Assembly: GCF_000293785.1 (NCBI RefSeq)
Contig: NZ_AKZI01000008.1
Coordinates: forward strand, 1 to 64,000
Source of the DNA: Rhodovulum sp. PH10
Lineage (GTDB): Bacteria > Pseudomonadota > Alphaproteobacteria > Rhizobiales > Xanthobacteraceae
DNA length: 64,000 nt
Reading direction: 5' to 3'
A program made the translations under genes and the position numbers. The notes under the pieces were generated by a model that made no database searches, was not told the DNA's origin, and worked only from the letters and a program-made list of their open reading frames with translations. Shown in pieces: positions 31,064 to 40,809 of the stretch (its first letter is position 1; the number at the start of each line of letters is the position of its first letter).

Positions 31064-31273
31064 ATGGCGTCGAAGCAGGAAATGCGCGAGGAAGCCGAGC
31101 GCCTGGTCCGGGAGGCGCTGGAGCGCAAGAGCGTCACCATCAAGCACGGGGCGACCCGGATCGAGGCCACGTGCGGCAAGTGCGGCGCCAAGAACCGCGT
31201 CTCGGCCGAGAAGGGCGAGACCCGCGTGCGCTACAAGTGCAAGGAATGCGGCCACGAGCAGGTGACGCTGTAG
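31064..31273 (+). CDS. Small zinc-ribbon protein
   Basis: A 69-residue protein. An N-terminal helix (residues 1-27, charged) is followed by a four-cysteine ribbon, CGKCG and CKECG, 21 residues apart, which should bind one zinc. An AAGGGA ribosome site precedes the ATG at 31064. The function is unknown. The ribbon looks like those of small RNA- or DNA-binding proteins. Codon use and spacing support a real gene. Confidence 0.8.
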   Translation: MASKQEMREEAERLVREALERKSVTIKHGATRIEATCGKCGAKNRVSAEKGETRVRYKCKECGHEQVTL

Positions 31274-31363
31274 CGGCCGGCCGCGCCGGCTCGCCGGCTC
31301 ACAGGATCGTCGGTTCCCGGGCTCGGGTTGCCGGCGTCCCGGCCCGGCAAGCAGGCCGGGCCG

Positions 31364-34300
31364 TCACGCCGCGGCCGATTCCGTCGCCGCGAGAATGGCG
31401 GCCACCTCGCTCGCCGGCACCGCCCGCCCGAACAGGAAGCCCTGGCCTTCGTCGCAGCCGAGCGAGCGCAGCACCTCGCGCTGGCCGGGCGTCTCGATGC
31501 CCTCGGCGATGGTCGTCATGCGCAGGCCGGCGGCGAGCTCGGTGATGCCGCGGGTGATGGTGAGGCAGTCGTGGCTGCCCGGCAGCTCGCTGACGAACGA
31601 GCGGTCGATCTTGATCTTGTCGAACGGGAAGCGGCGCAGATAGCCGAGCGAGGAATAGCCGGTCCCGAAATCGTCCATCGCGACCTTGACGCCGAGGTCG
31701 CGCAGCGCGTGCAGCGTGGCGAGGTTGGAGGCGTTGTCCTCGAGCAGCACGGTCTCGGTGATCTCGAGCTCCAGCCGTGCCGCCGAAAGCCCGCTCGTCG
31801 CCAGCGCCGCGCGCACCGTCTCGACGATGTCGCCGGTGCGGAACTGCACGGGCGACAGGTTGATGGCGATCTTCACCCGCTCCGGCCAGGTCACCGCGTC
31901 GGCGCAGGCCTGCATCAGCACCCATTCGCCGAGCGGCACGATCAGCCCGATCTTTTCGGCGAGCGGCACGAACTCGGCCGGCGACACCGGCCCGTGCTCG
32001 GGATGGTGCCAGCGCAGCAGCGCCTCGAAGCCCGACACGCTGTCGTCGGCGAGGTCGACCCAGGGCTGGTAGTGCACGGCGAAGTCGCGCCGCTCGAACG
32101 CCGCCCGCAGATGCGTCTCCAGCGCGTGGCGCGCCTTCAGCTCGGCGTCCATCTCGGGGGCGAAGAAGCAGTGGCCGCTGCGTCCGCGTGATTTCGCGCG
32201 ATAAAGCGCCATGTCGGCGTGGTTGAGCAGGTCGTCGAGGTCGCACGAGCCGTCGAAGGTGGTGGCGATGCCGACGCTCGGCGTCACCGTGATCTCGTGC
32301 CCCTCGACCATGTAGGGGGCGCTGATGACGGCGACCAGGCGGCTGGCGAGCGCGCTCGCGTCCTCGCGCGAGCGGATGCCGTCCTGGATCACCGCGAACT
32401 CGTCGCCGCCGAGCCGGGCCGGGGTGTCCTCCTCGCGCACGCAGCCGCTCACCCGGCGGGCCACCAGCTTGAGGAGCTGGTCGCCGATCGGGTGGCCGAG
32501 CGTGTCGTTGACGTCCTTGAAGCCGTCGAGGTCGATGCAGATCAGCGCGGTCCCCTCGTCCGGGTCGCGCGAGCGGTCGAGCGCCCGCTGCAGCCGGGCG
32601 CGGAACAGCGTGCGGTTGGCGAGGTCGGTGAGCGCGTCGTAATGGGCGAGGTGGCGGATGCGCGCCTCGTCGTGCCACTTCTCGGTGATGTCGATCAGCG
32701 CGGCGAGCTTGGCCGGGTGGCCCTGATAGTCGAGCAGCCGGGTATAGGCGGTGATCAGCACCTCGTTGCCGTCGGCCCGGCGGTGGCGCCACACGCGGTC
32801 GCCGCGGGCGGGCTCGTCGGAGCGCGCCACCTTGCTCGCCTCCTGGTGGTCGACCGGGTCGCGGATGTCGAGCACGCTCATCGTCAGGAACGTCTCGCGG
32901 TCGTAGCCGTAATGCTCGACCGCGGCGTCGTTGATGGCGAGGAAGCGCAGGGTCTCGCGGTCGAACACCCACATCGGCACCGGGTTGGCGTCGAACAGCA
33001 GCCGGAACGACTCCTCCCGCCGCTTCGATTCGGTGATGTCGACCCGGATGCCCATCGAGCCGCCGTCGGCGGTGCGGCGCTCCTCGATGCGCACCCAGCG
33101 GCCGTCGGCGAGCTGCTGCTCGTGGTGGCTCGCCTCGGCGTGGAAGCGCGCGAGACGCTCGGCGATCCACTCCTCCTCGCGCCCGCGCGCGGACGGGATA
33201 AGGTCGGCCTTCACCCGGGCGCGCAGCCGCTCCTCGAAGGTGTAGCCCGGAAACACCGCCTCCGGGCTTCCCTCGTAGATCTCGTCGTAGCGCCGGTTCC
33301 ACAGGACGAAGCGGTCCTCGGCGTCGAAGAAGGCGAGCCCGACCGGCACCGTCTCCAGGGCGTCGAGCAGGCGGGCGTGGGCGACATGGGCCTCGGCGGT
33401 GGCCTTTTCGGCGGCGGCGCGGGCGGCCGACAGCGCCTCCTCGCGCTTCCCGCGCTCGTCGAGCAGGGCATCGAGCGAGCGCGACAAGGACTCGATCTCG
33501 GCGTACCCCTCGACCCGCGGCAGCGAGACGGCGCGCGAGCGCCGCGCCGCCTCGGCGCCGGCGGTGAGCACCTCCAGCGGCCACACGATCCGCCGCGCCA
33601 TCGCGATGCCGGTGACGACCGCCAAGAACAGCGCCGCGGCGATCACCAGCATGCCGCGCACGATCCGCGTCTCGACCGGCGCCAGCACCTCCGCCCGGTC
33701 GAGGCCGACCGCCACCCGGGCACCGGTCTCCGGGATCTGGACGAAGCCGTAGATGCGGCGCGGCCCGTCGAGCGTCGCGGTGTCGGCCCAGCCATCGGTC
33801 CGCCGCAGCATCTCCTGCAGCAGCTCGCTGTCGCCGTTGAACCGGCCGATGCGCTCGGCGCGCTCGGGAAAGCGGGCCATCAGGATGCCGGCGGCGTCGG
33901 TCAGCCAGAAGGTGACCTTGCCGTCGGCCCCGAGGTCCTCGACCAGCCGATTGAACCAGCTCATCTTCAGGGTGACGGCGACCAGCCCGGTGACGGTGTC
34001 CTCGGGACCGAGCAGCGGCAGCACGGCGACGTTCACCGGCACGCCGGTCACCCGGTTGACGAGGAAATCGCTGACCACGAAGCGGTGCTCGGCGATCGCG
34101 CGGGTGACGTAGGGGCGGTCCGACAGGTCGACGTCGAGGCCGCCGGGGGTGGTGGTGCACACCACCCGGCCGGACGGGTCGATCACCCAGAAGCCGTCGG
34201 CCCATGGGCGGTTCTCGCCGGCGCGGTCGAGGAAGCGGGCGCACGTCTGCGGCGAGCCGCCGGTCACCTCGGGGGCGAGCGCCGCCATCTCGAGCACCGT

Positions 34301-34516
34301 GCGGGCCTCGACCACGATCTCCCGATAGCGCCCGGCGGTGCGCCGCGCGAGCGTCTCGACCCGCCGCCCGGCGCTGTCGATCGCTTCGCCGCGCTCGTGC
34401 AGCAGCGCCGCCGCGAGGGTGCCGATCAACGGCGTCAGGGCCACCAGGATCAAGCCGAGCAGCCGGATGCGGATGCCTGCGAACAGGCCGGCCGGCCGTG
34501 ATCTCTCGTTGGTCAT
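31364..34516 (-). CDS. GGDEF-EAL c-di-GMP protein with periplasmic sensor and PAS domains
   Basis: A 1050-residue membrane protein. One helix (around 16-38), a periplasmic sensor region (about 40-285, Cache-like), a second helix (about 287-307), a HAMP-like linker, two PAS domains (about 385-500 and 505-615), a GGDEF domain and an EAL domain follow. The cyclase site motif LGGDEF (about 703-707) is intact, and so are the phosphodiesterase residues EALLRW (about 831), NLSPVQF, DDFGTGYSSL, KIDRSF and AEGIET. It may both make and degrade c-di-GMP and so control motility or attachment. The ATG at 34516 was chosen; a GTG at 34561 with an AAGGAG site just upstream is an alternative that adds 15 residues. 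No partner gene is linked. Confidence 0.9.
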   Translation of the reverse strand: MTNERSRPAGLFAGIRIRLLGLILVALTPLIGTLAAALLHERGEAIDSAGRRVETLARRTAGRYREIVVEARTVLEMAALAPEVTGGSPQTCARFLDRAGENRPWADGFWVIDPSGRVVCTTTPGGLDVDLSDRPYVTRAIAEHRFVVSDFLVNRVTGVPVNVAVLPLLGPEDTVTGLVAVTLKMSWFNRLVEDLGADGKVTFWLTDAAGILMARFPERAERIGRFNGDSELLQEMLRRTDGWADTATLDGPRRIYGFVQIPETGARVAVGLDRAEVLAPVETRIVRGMLVIAAALFLAVVTGIAMARRIVWPLEVLTAGAEAARRSRAVSLPRVEGYAEIESLSRSLDALLDERGKREEALSAARAAAEKATAEAHVAHARLLDALETVPVGLAFFDAEDRFVLWNRRYDEIYEGSPEAVFPGYTFEERLRARVKADLIPSARGREEEWIAERLARFHAEASHHEQQLADGRWVRIEERRTADGGSMGIRVDITESKRREESFRLLFDANPVPMWVFDRETLRFLAINDAAVEHYGYDRETFLTMSVLDIRDPVDHQEASKVARSDEPARGDRVWRHRRADGNEVLITAYTRLLDYQGHPAKLAALIDITEKWHDEARIRHLAHYDALTDLANRTLFRARLQRALDRSRDPDEGTALICIDLDGFKDVNDTLGHPIGDQLLKLVARRVSGCVREEDTPARLGGDEFAVIQDGIRSREDASALASRLVAVISAPYMVEGHEITVTPSVGIATTFDGSCDLDDLLNHADMALYRAKSRGRSGHCFFAPEMDAELKARHALETHLRAAFERRDFAVHYQPWVDLADDSVSGFEALLRWHHPEHGPVSPAEFVPLAEKIGLIVPLGEWVLMQACADAVTWPERVKIAINLSPVQFRTGDIVETVRAALATSGLSAARLELEITETVLLEDNASNLATLHALRDLGVKVAMDDFGTGYSSLGYLRRFPFDKIKIDRSFVSELPGSHDCLTITRGITELAAGLRMTTIAEGIETPGQREVLRSLGCDEGQGFLFGRAVPASEVAAILAATESAAA

Positions 34517-34869
34517 GCCCGAGCCACTCCCATTGGAGTACCATCGGGGCACCACGGTCACGGTCTCCTTAATTTCGGCAGCTGCGCTCTCGTAAATGCG
34601 TATTAGGCTTTACGAGGTGTTCGCGCGCTTCGAACGAACACGCGAAACTTGCATCGATCGAATGGCTTGCGGGATTTTTTCGCGCAATGATCCCCGGCTC
34701 GGGACGAGCATGCCGGGCGGCCGGGGAGGGGCGCGATACCCTTTCGGTGCGCACTCCGGCGGGCGGCGCCGTTCACCGCCGCGGCCGTCGGTGGTGGCCG
34801 CCGGCCGCTCGCGGCGGCGGCCGGTGGTGGCGGGCTGACAGGCGGCTGCCACCGATGATAAGGAAGTGC
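34517..34869. other. Divergent intergenic region with a 7-bp inverted repeat
   Basis: The space between the GGDEF-EAL gene and the twin-helix gene. It is AT-richer near 34570-34680 and holds GTGTTCG and CGAACAC (34617-34641) 11 bases apart. This may be an operator for either gene. The rest shows a GGCCGG-rich stretch (34785-34840) and no gene. Confidence 0.4.
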
Positions 34870-35064
34870 ATGGCTCAGACGCTCGGCGTGTATGTCGTTC
34901 CCTTGGCGATCGCTGCCGTCGCCGTGGTGCTCGTGCTCGGCCTCGCCAACATGCTGCGCGGCGGGCCGCCGTCGCGCTCGCAGACGCTGATGCGCTGGCG
35001 GGTGATCCTGCAACTCCTCGCCATCGTGGTCATCATGCTGACCATTTGGGCGATGGGCGGCTGA
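34870..35064 (+). CDS. Twin transmembrane helix small protein (HIG1-like)
   Basis: A 64-residue inner membrane protein with two helices (about 5-27 and 43-62) joined by a short basic loop (GGPPSRSQTLMRWRV). The QTLMRWRVILQ segment is the HIG1-domain mark. Mitochondrial HIG1 proteins associate with respiratory supercomplexes. In alphaproteobacteria this gene type precedes the cobalamin adenosyltransferase gene, as it does here, which makes a shared transcript likely (168 bp gap). The role is unknown. Confidence 0.85.
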   Translation: MAQTLGVYVVPLAIAAVAVVLVLGLANMLRGGPPSRSQTLMRWRVILQLLAIVVIMLTIWAMGG

Positions 35065-35232
35065 CGCCGGAGGCGCCGGGAGCAGGCGGGCCGGGCCGGG
35101 TCGGGCCGCTTTCCGGCGGGCCGCAGGCCGATCGGCCGGATCCGACGTTTCGCGCCGACACGCCCGCTTGCGGCGATCCTTCCAGGCATTAATCTCGGTG
35201 TCGGCAAAACCCCCGAAAAATCCGGAAGGCTC

Positions 35233-35832
35233 ATGGTCGTTCTCACCCGCATCTACACCCGCTCCGGCGACGACGGCACCACCGCGCTCGGCACCGGCGA
35301 GCGCCGCAAGAAGCACGATCGCCGCATCGCCGCCTACGGCACGGTCGACGAGACCAATGCGGCGCTCGGCCTCGCCCGCCTGCACACCGGCCCGGCCGGC
35401 GAGGAGGACACCGGCGACCTCGACGCCATGCTGGCGCGCATCCAGAACGACCTGTTCGACCTCGGCGCCGAGCTGTGCGTGCCGGCGACCGCCAAGGGCA
35501 AGGGGCCGGACGGCGCCCGGCTGACCTTGACGCCCGCCCAGGTCGAGCGCCTGGAGCGGGAGATCGACACGCTGAACGCCGACCTCTCGCCGCTGCGCTC
35601 GTTCGTGCTGCCGGGCGGGACGGCGGCCGCCGCCCATCTCCACCTCGCCCGCACGGTGTGCCGGCGGGCCGAGCGGCTGATGGCGGAGCTGGCCGAGCAG
35701 CCGGACGAGGAGGTGTCCTCCGTGGCGCTGCAATACGTCAACCGGTTGTCGGACTTTCTGTTCGTCGCGGCACGCTGGGCCAATGCGCGGGGCGGCGGCG
35801 ACGTGTTGTGGGCGCCCGGCCAGAACCGCTGA
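35233..35832 (+). CDS. Cob(I)yrinic acid a,c-diamide adenosyltransferase, PduO type
   Basis: A 199-residue enzyme that makes adenosylcobalamin from cob(I)alamin and ATP. The ATP loop TRIYTRSGDDGTTAL, the YGTVDETNAALGLAR segment, SFVLPGG and the helix with RTVCRRAERLM are all conserved PduO features, and VNRLSDFLFVAARW ends the fold. Adenosylcobalamin is needed by methylmalonyl-CoA and ethylmalonyl-CoA mutases, which fits mcd in the same window. It lies 168 bp upstream of etfB. Confidence 0.94.
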   Translation: MVVLTRIYTRSGDDGTTALGTGERRKKHDRRIAAYGTVDETNAALGLARLHTGPAGEEDTGDLDAMLARIQNDLFDLGAELCVPATAKGKGPDGARLTLTPAQVERLEREIDTLNADLSPLRSFVLPGGTAAAAHLHLARTVCRRAERLMAELAEQPDEEVSSVALQYVNRLSDFLFVAARWANARGGGDVLWAPGQNR

Positions 35833-35999
35833 TCTTCGCTCGACTATTCTCGACTGTTCTCGACTGTGCCGCCGCGCCCCGGCGCGGCCGCACGACCCGG
35901 AGCGGGTGCCTTCCTTTCGTGCTGCACTGCAGTTCCGCTCGCGTTGACAGTGCCGGTACCGGGCCATAGTTTGCCGCGCTGCCGTGGGGAGTGAACACC

Positions 36000-36749
36000 A
36001 TGAAGGTTCTTGTCACCGTCAAGCGGGTGGTCGACTACAACGTCAAAGTCCGCGTCAAGTCGGACGGCTCCGGAGTCGAGCTCGCCAACGTCAAGATGTC
36101 GATGAATCCCTTCGACGAGATCGCCGTCGAGGAGGCCATTCGTCTCAAGGAAGCCGGCAAGGCGACCGAGATCGTCGCCGTGTCGATCGGTCCGGCGCAG
36201 GCCGCCGAGACCATCCGCACCGCGCTCGCCATGGGGGCCGACCGCGGCCTCCTGGTGAAGGCCGACGGCGTGGTCGAGCCGCTGGCGGTCGCCAAGATCC
36301 TGGCGAAAGTCGTCGACGAGGAGAAGCCCGGCCTGGTCATCATGGGCAAGCAGGCGATCGACGACGACTGCAACCAGACCGGCCAGATGCTGGCGGCATT
36401 GCTCGGCTGGCCGCAGGGCACCTTCGCCTCCAAGCTCGAGATGTCGGACGAGGGGGAAGTGGTCACCCGCGAGGTCGACGGCGGCTTCCAGACCGTCGCG
36501 CTGAAGGGCCCGGCGATCGTCACCACCGACCTGCGCCTCAACGAGCCGCGCTACGCCTCGCTGCCCAACATCATGAAGGCCAAGAAGAAGCCGATCGCCG
36601 AGAAGAGCCCGGCCGATTACGGGGTCGAGATCGCGCCGCGCCTCGAGGTGCTGAAGACCGTCGAGCCGGCGACGCGCAAGGCGGGCGTCAAGGTGGGCTC
36701 GGTCGCCGAGCTGGTCGCGAAGCTGAAAGACGAAGCCGGAGTGCTGTGA
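36000..36749 (+). CDS. etfB: Electron transfer flavoprotein subunit beta
   Basis: A 249-residue ETF beta subunit that carries electrons from acyl-CoA dehydrogenases. It begins [20 protein letters not shown] and holds [11 protein letters not shown], the AMP-binding [17 protein letters not shown] and [11 protein letters not shown], the loop that docks on the dehydrogenases. A GGGGAG site lies 8 bases before the ATG, so it was preferred over the GTG at 35991. It is separated from etfA by one base. Confidence 0.96.
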   Translation: MKVLVTVKRVVDYNVKVRVKSDGSGVELANVKMSMNPFDEIAVEEAIRLKEAGKATEIVAVSIGPAQAAETIRTALAMGADRGLLVKADGVVEPLAVAKILAKVVDEEKPGLVIMGKQAIDDDCNQTGQMLAALLGWPQGTFASKLEMSDEGEVVTREVDGGFQTVALKGPAIVTTDLRLNEPRYASLPNIMKAKKKPIAEKSPADYGVEIAPRLEVLKTVEPATRKAGVKVGSVAELVAKLKDEAGVL

Positions 36750-36750
36750 G

Positions 36751-37698
36751 ATGGCGACCCTTCTGGTTGCGGAACACGTCGACGGGGTCCTCAAGGACGC
36801 CACCGCCAAGGCCTTGACCGCCGCGCGCGCGCTCGGTGCGGAGGTTCACGTGCTGGTCGCCGGCACCCATGCGGGGACCGCCGCCGCCACCGCGGCGAAG
36901 CTCGACGGCGTCGCCAAGGTCTTGGTCACCGAGGAGCCGATCTATCAGCATCTCCTCGCCGAGCCGACCGCGGCGCTGCTGGTCGCGCTCGCGCCCGGCT
37001 ACGACGCGCTGGTCGCGCCGGCCACCACCACCGGCAAGAACGTCATGCCGCGGGTCGCCGCGCTGCTCGACGTCATGCAGATCTCGGAGATCATCGAGGT
37101 GGTCGCGCCCGACACCTTCCAGCGGCTGATCTATGCCGGCAGCGCCGTCCAGACGGTGAAGTCGCGCGACGCCAAGAAGGTGATCACCGTGCGCATCTCG
37201 TCGTTCCAGGCGACCGGCGAGGGCGGAGCGGCTGCGCCGATCGAGCCGGTGACGGCTGCCGCCGATCCCGGCCTGTCGCGCTTCGTCGGCGAGGAGCTCG
37301 CCGTCTCCGAGCGGCCCGAGCTGACCTCGGCGCGGATCGTCGTGTCGGGCGGCCGGGCGGTGCAGAGCCGCGAGAATTTCGCCAAGTACATCGAGCCGGT
37401 GGCCGACAAGCTCGGCGCCGCGGTCGGTGCCTCGCGTGCGGCGGTCGATGCCGGCTACGCCCCCAACGACTGGCAGGTCGGCCAGACCGGCAAGGTGGTG
37501 GCGCCCGAGCTCTACGTCGCCTGCGGCATCTCGGGAGCGATCCAGCATCTCGCCGGAATGAAGGACTCCAAGGTGATCGTCGCCATCAACAAGGACGAGG
37601 AGGCACCGATCTTCCAGGTCGCCGACTACGGCCTGGTCGGCGACATCTTCAAGGTGTTGCCGGAGCTGACCGACGAGCTCGCCAAGGCCGGCAAGTAG
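36751..37698 (+). CDS. etfA: Electron transfer flavoprotein subunit alpha
   Basis: A 315-residue ETF alpha subunit. It binds FAD through [23 protein letters not shown]-type sequence (around 245-268) and has [13 protein letters not shown] and [17 protein letters not shown], which are family hallmarks. The ATG follows the etfB stop by one base, so the subunits are made together. The heterodimer should take electrons from Mcd and other acyl-CoA dehydrogenases and deliver them to ETF:quinone oxidoreductase, which is not in the window. Confidence 0.96.
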   Translation: MATLLVAEHVDGVLKDATAKALTAARALGAEVHVLVAGTHAGTAAATAAKLDGVAKVLVTEEPIYQHLLAEPTAALLVALAPGYDALVAPATTTGKNVMPRVAALLDVMQISEIIEVVAPDTFQRLIYAGSAVQTVKSRDAKKVITVRISSFQATGEGGAAAPIEPVTAAADPGLSRFVGEELAVSERPELTSARIVVSGGRAVQSRENFAKYIEPVADKLGAAVGASRAAVDAGYAPNDWQVGQTGKVVAPELYVACGISGAIQHLAGMKDSKVIVAINKDEEAPIFQVADYGLVGDIFKVLPELTDELAKAGK

Positions 37699-37846
37699 CG
37701 GCGTGTCGACCGGCCGGCCGGCATCGGCGACGACCCGTCACGGCCGTGGCGGGGGAACGAGACTGGCGATATAAGAATCGGGCCGGTCTCCGGCTCCCCG
37801 CGCGCGGCGTGCGGGGACGCCGGGGCGACGCCCTCGGATGGGACAC

Positions 37847-38725
37847 ATGACGAGCATCAACAAGGTCGGCGTGATCGGGGCCGGGCAGATGGGCAGCGGC
37901 ATCGCCCATGTCTGCGCGCTGTCGGGTTTCGACGTCGTGCTCAACGACGTCACCGAGGACCGGATCAAGGCGGGGCTCGCCACCATCAACGGCAACATGG
38001 CCCGGCAGGTGCGGCGCAACCGCATCTCCGAGGACCAGCGCCAGGCCGCGCTCTCCCGCATCGTCCCGGCGACCGCCTATGACGGCTTCGGCGACTGCGA
38101 CCTGGTGATCGAGGCGGCCACCGAGAAGGAGGACGTCAAGCGCAAGATCTACGTCCAGCTCTGCCCGATGCTGCGGCCGGACGCGCTGATCGGCTCCAAC
38201 ACCTCCTCGATCTCGATCACGCGGCTCGCCGCCGCCACCGACCGGCCCGAGCGCTTCATCGGGATTCATTTCATGAATCCGGTGCCGCTGATGGAGCTGG
38301 TCGAGCTGATCCGCGGCATCGCCACCGACGACACCACGTTCGATTCGGCGCGCAATTTCTGCAACCGGCTCGGCAAGACGGTGGCGACCTCGGAGGACTT
38401 TCCGGCCTTCATCGTCAACCGCGTGCTGATGCCGATGATCAACGAGGCGATCTACACGCTGTACGAGGGGGTCGGCACCGTCGAGGCGATCGACACCGCG
38501 ATGCGGCTCGGCGCCAACCATCCGATGGGCCCGCTGCAGCTCGCCGACTTCATCGGCCTCGACACCTGCCTGTCGGTGATGCAGGTGCTGCACGAGGGGC
38601 TCGCCGACACCAAGTACCGGCCGTGCCCGCTATTGGTGAAATACGTCGAGGCCGGTTGGCTCGGGCGGAAAACCCAGCGCGGCTTTTACGACTATCGCGG
38701 CGAGAAGCCGATCCCGACCCGCTGA
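37847..38725 (+). CDS. 3-Hydroxybutyryl-CoA dehydrogenase
   Basis: A 292-residue NAD(P)-binding enzyme. The Rossmann loop VGVIGAGQMGSGIAHV starts the protein, followed by LVIEAATE, the catalytic His-Glu pair in RFIGIHFMNPVP and VNRVLMPMINEA, and the C-terminal domain (DFIGLDTCLSVM). It oxidises or reduces the 3-hydroxybutyryl/acetoacetyl-CoA couple for butyrate, PHB or ethylmalonyl-CoA metabolism. The start at 37847 is preferred over 37838, since it gives the usual short lead before the Rossmann motif. It closes the etfBA block, 148 bp downstream. Confidence 0.92.
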   Translation: MTSINKVGVIGAGQMGSGIAHVCALSGFDVVLNDVTEDRIKAGLATINGNMARQVRRNRISEDQRQAALSRIVPATAYDGFGDCDLVIEAATEKEDVKRKIYVQLCPMLRPDALIGSNTSSISITRLAAATDRPERFIGIHFMNPVPLMELVELIRGIATDDTTFDSARNFCNRLGKTVATSEDFPAFIVNRVLMPMINEAIYTLYEGVGTVEAIDTAMRLGANHPMGPLQLADFIGLDTCLSVMQVLHEGLADTKYRPCPLLVKYVEAGWLGRKTQRGFYDYRGEKPIPTR

Positions 38726-38800
38726 TTTCGCGCTGTCGACGGACGGCGCCTGCGTGCCGTCCCTGCGATCCCTCTCGGGCGAGCCCGCGGGCGCGGCCGC

Positions 38801-39715
38801 TCAGCGCGTGCCGCCTCTGAAGAGACGCCGGACCAGCCGGCCGTCGATCGCGACCAGCCCGGCGGCGATGCCGAGCATTCCGGCGATCTGGTAGGATTCG
38901 AGCCGCTCGCCGAGCAGCACGGCGCCGAGCAGCACCGCGCTCACCGGCGCGAGGAAGGTCACCAAGAGCGCGTTGGTGGCGCCGGCCCGCGCCAGGATGC
39001 GGAAATACATCACATAAGCGAGCGCGGTGGACACCGCGCCGAGCGCGAGCACCGCCGCAGTGGCGCCGAGCGACGGCACCGGCAGCGTCCACGGCCGGTC
39101 GATCAGCAGCGCCGGGCCGGCGAGCAGCAGGCTCGCCGCCAGCGTCTGCCCGCCGGCGATGCCGTCCGGCGCGATCGTGCGGTAGCGGCGCGTGTAGACG
39201 GCGCCGAGCGCGTAGCAGGCCGACGCCGCGAGGCACGCCGTCTCCGCCAAAATCTCGCCGCCGAGCCCCTCGACCGCGGTCGGGCCGACCATCACCGCGA
39301 CGCCGGCGATGCCGAGCAGCAGGCCGACGGTGCGGGCCGGGGTGATGCGGTCGTCGTGGGTGAACAGGTGGGCGAGCACGATCGCGAACAGCGGCGTCGT
39401 GGTGTTGAGGATCGCCGCGATGCCGCTGCCGATGCGGGTTTGGCTCCAGGCGATCAGCGCATAGGGCGCGGCGTTGCTGAGCAGGCCCATCACCAGGAAC
39501 GCCAGCCAGTGGCGCGGCAGGCCGCGCCGCACCGTCGCGCCGCACAAGGCGAGCAGGATCGGCGCGGCGATCGCCACCCGCACCAACGCGATGGTCAGCG
39601 GCGGCACCTCGGCGACGGCGATCTTGGCGAAGAAGTAGGAGCCGCCCCACAGCGTCGACAGGGCGATCAGCATCACCCAGTCGAGCGGCGACATGGTCAG
39701 GGGAGTTGCGCGCAT
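38801..39715 (-). CDS. EamA/DMT family transporter
   Basis: A 304-residue membrane protein with ten helices made of two EamA repeats: LSTLWGGSYFFAKIAV and LLGIAGVAVMVGP in the first, AYVMYFRILARAGA and LAPVSAVLLGAVLLGE in the second. Family members export amino acids or metabolites. The substrate is unknown. The start at 39715 gives a short lead before helix 1; an ATG at 39694 is also possible. It converges with the hydroxybutyryl-CoA dehydrogenase gene. Confidence 0.9.
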   Translation of the reverse strand: MRATPLTMSPLDWVMLIALSTLWGGSYFFAKIAVAEVPPLTIALVRVAIAAPILLALCGATVRRGLPRHWLAFLVMGLLSNAAPYALIAWSQTRIGSGIAAILNTTTPLFAIVLAHLFTHDDRITPARTVGLLLGIAGVAVMVGPTAVEGLGGEILAETACLAASACYALGAVYTRRYRTIAPDGIAGGQTLAASLLLAGPALLIDRPWTLPVPSLGATAAVLALGAVSTALAYVMYFRILARAGATNALLVTFLAPVSAVLLGAVLLGERLESYQIAGMLGIAAGLVAIDGRLVRRLFRGGTR

Positions 39716-39949
39716 CGGCTCTTCATACGGGGTTTGCGGCGGCGCGTCGCCGGGCGTGACGCACGGTTCTGGCGGGCGGTGCGTATTCCGCCGGGCCGCG
39801 CCGGGCGATGGTGACGAAGGATTCACCTTGCGCGCAAGACGGCGGAGGAAACGGTGGCCGAACGCCGCGGCGGCGCGTTTCGTCAGGGAAGTCTCGAGCA
39901 TTGCGGCCGCGAAATCGGAGAGACGGCTGCACCAGCGCGGAGATCCGCC

Positions 39950-40180
39950 ATGGAGCTTACGACCGGACTGACGGTGGCCTGGCTCGACGCGGTGCGTCGC
40001 GCCCAGTCGGACACGGCCCAGCGCCTGCAGGCGCAGTTGCCGCAGGCGGCCGCCTCCTACGAGGACCGCACCCTCACCGACGTGATCGAGCGGGCGGTGG
40101 AGAGCGGCGGCGCCGAGCCGCCCCCCGAGAGCCGGGTGCCGACCGACGGCCGCGGAAAGCTGGTCGACGTGAGGGTGTGA
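39950..40180 (+). CDS. Small hypothetical protein
   Basis: A 76-residue polar protein with a helical first half (MELTTGLTVAWLDAV) and a Pro/Glu-rich second half that ends in VDVRV. A GGAG site lies 8 bases before the ATG at 39950. I do not recognise the family. It is divergent from the DMT exporter and followed closely by a palindromic repeat. It is accepted because start, ribosome site and codon bias agree, but it could be unreal. Confidence 0.55.
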   Translation: MELTTGLTVAWLDAVRRAQSDTAQRLQAQLPQAAASYEDRTLTDVIERAVESGGAEPPPESRVPTDGRGKLVDVRV

Positions 40181-40233
40181 TCCTCGCAGGCCAGCGGTGC
40201 GAGGCGAAGAATACCAACAGAGCGAAACGATGA

Positions 40234-40280
40234 CCTCGTCCTTCGAGACGCACTCCTGCGGAGTGCTCCTCTGGACGAGG
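40234..40280. repeat. Palindromic repeat module (REP-like), inverted orientation
   Basis: The module begins CCTCGTCCTTCGAGAC, has core GCACTCC-TGC-GGAGTGC and ends GGACGAGG. Compared with the copy at 24614 it is reversed. It lies between the small hypothetical gene and the convergent DUF4431 protein gene. Confidence 0.8.
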
Positions 40281-40315
40281 CCCGACTCCGTCGCCGTTCG
40301 GACGGCCGCCCGGCC

Positions 40316-40705
40316 TCAGCGCGGCGCGATCGACGACACCATCATCACGATCGGCGCGTGGTGATGCGCGGTGTGGGCGCCGAACGGCGTGCCCTCGACC
40401 ACCACGATCTTGCCCATCAGCCGCTCGAAGCGCGGCGCCAGATCCTGCTCGGCCGGGGCGACGTGCAAAGTCTCGGCCTTCTCGACCCGGTCGAACTCGT
40501 CCGGGCCGGTCAGGCAGGCCGGCTCGTCCAGCACCAGGATCCAGGCGCGCTCCGGCCGCCCGGCCGCATCGTGGAACATCTCGTTGACGAGCTTGCCCGC
40601 GATCCGCGCGGCACTTTGCGAGTCGAGGCAGTCGGCGGCGCGCGCGGGATGCGCGGCAGCGAGAGACAGGACGGCGGCGAGGGGAAGTAGCTGCGTCGCG
40701 CGCAT
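40316..40705 (-). CDS. Secreted DUF4431-domain protein
   Basis: A 129-residue protein with a signal peptide (residues 1-22, MRATQLLPLAAVLSLAA, cleavage after ARA). The mature part holds ADCLDSQ, DEPACL (a two-Cys pair that may bridge) and GTPFGAHTAHHHAP, the His-rich DUF4431 motif. The cluster of histidines suggests metal binding, but no function is proven. The ATG at 40705 begins the signal peptide. It is about 100 bp downstream of tldD on the same strand, perhaps in its transcript. Confidence 0.82.
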   Translation of the reverse strand: MRATQLLPLAAVLSLAAAHPARAADCLDSQSAARIAGKLVNEMFHDAAGRPERAWILVLDEPACLTGPDEFDRVEKAETLHVAPAEQDLAPRFERLMGKIVVVEGTPFGAHTAHHHAPIVMMVSSIAPR

Positions 40706-40809
40706 GGCGTTGCCTCCGCTGTCTCGTGTTCCGCGACTATGATACCAACACGTGCAGAGGTCGCCAATATCCCGCAAGGTCGCCCCCGGCGGCAGCAGCG
40801 CCGCCGGCG

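Noticed and set aside
35065-35232. Cobalamin riboswitch before the adenosyltransferase gene
   Set aside because: The gap is 168 bases and I could not find the conserved B12 box or a fitting fold.
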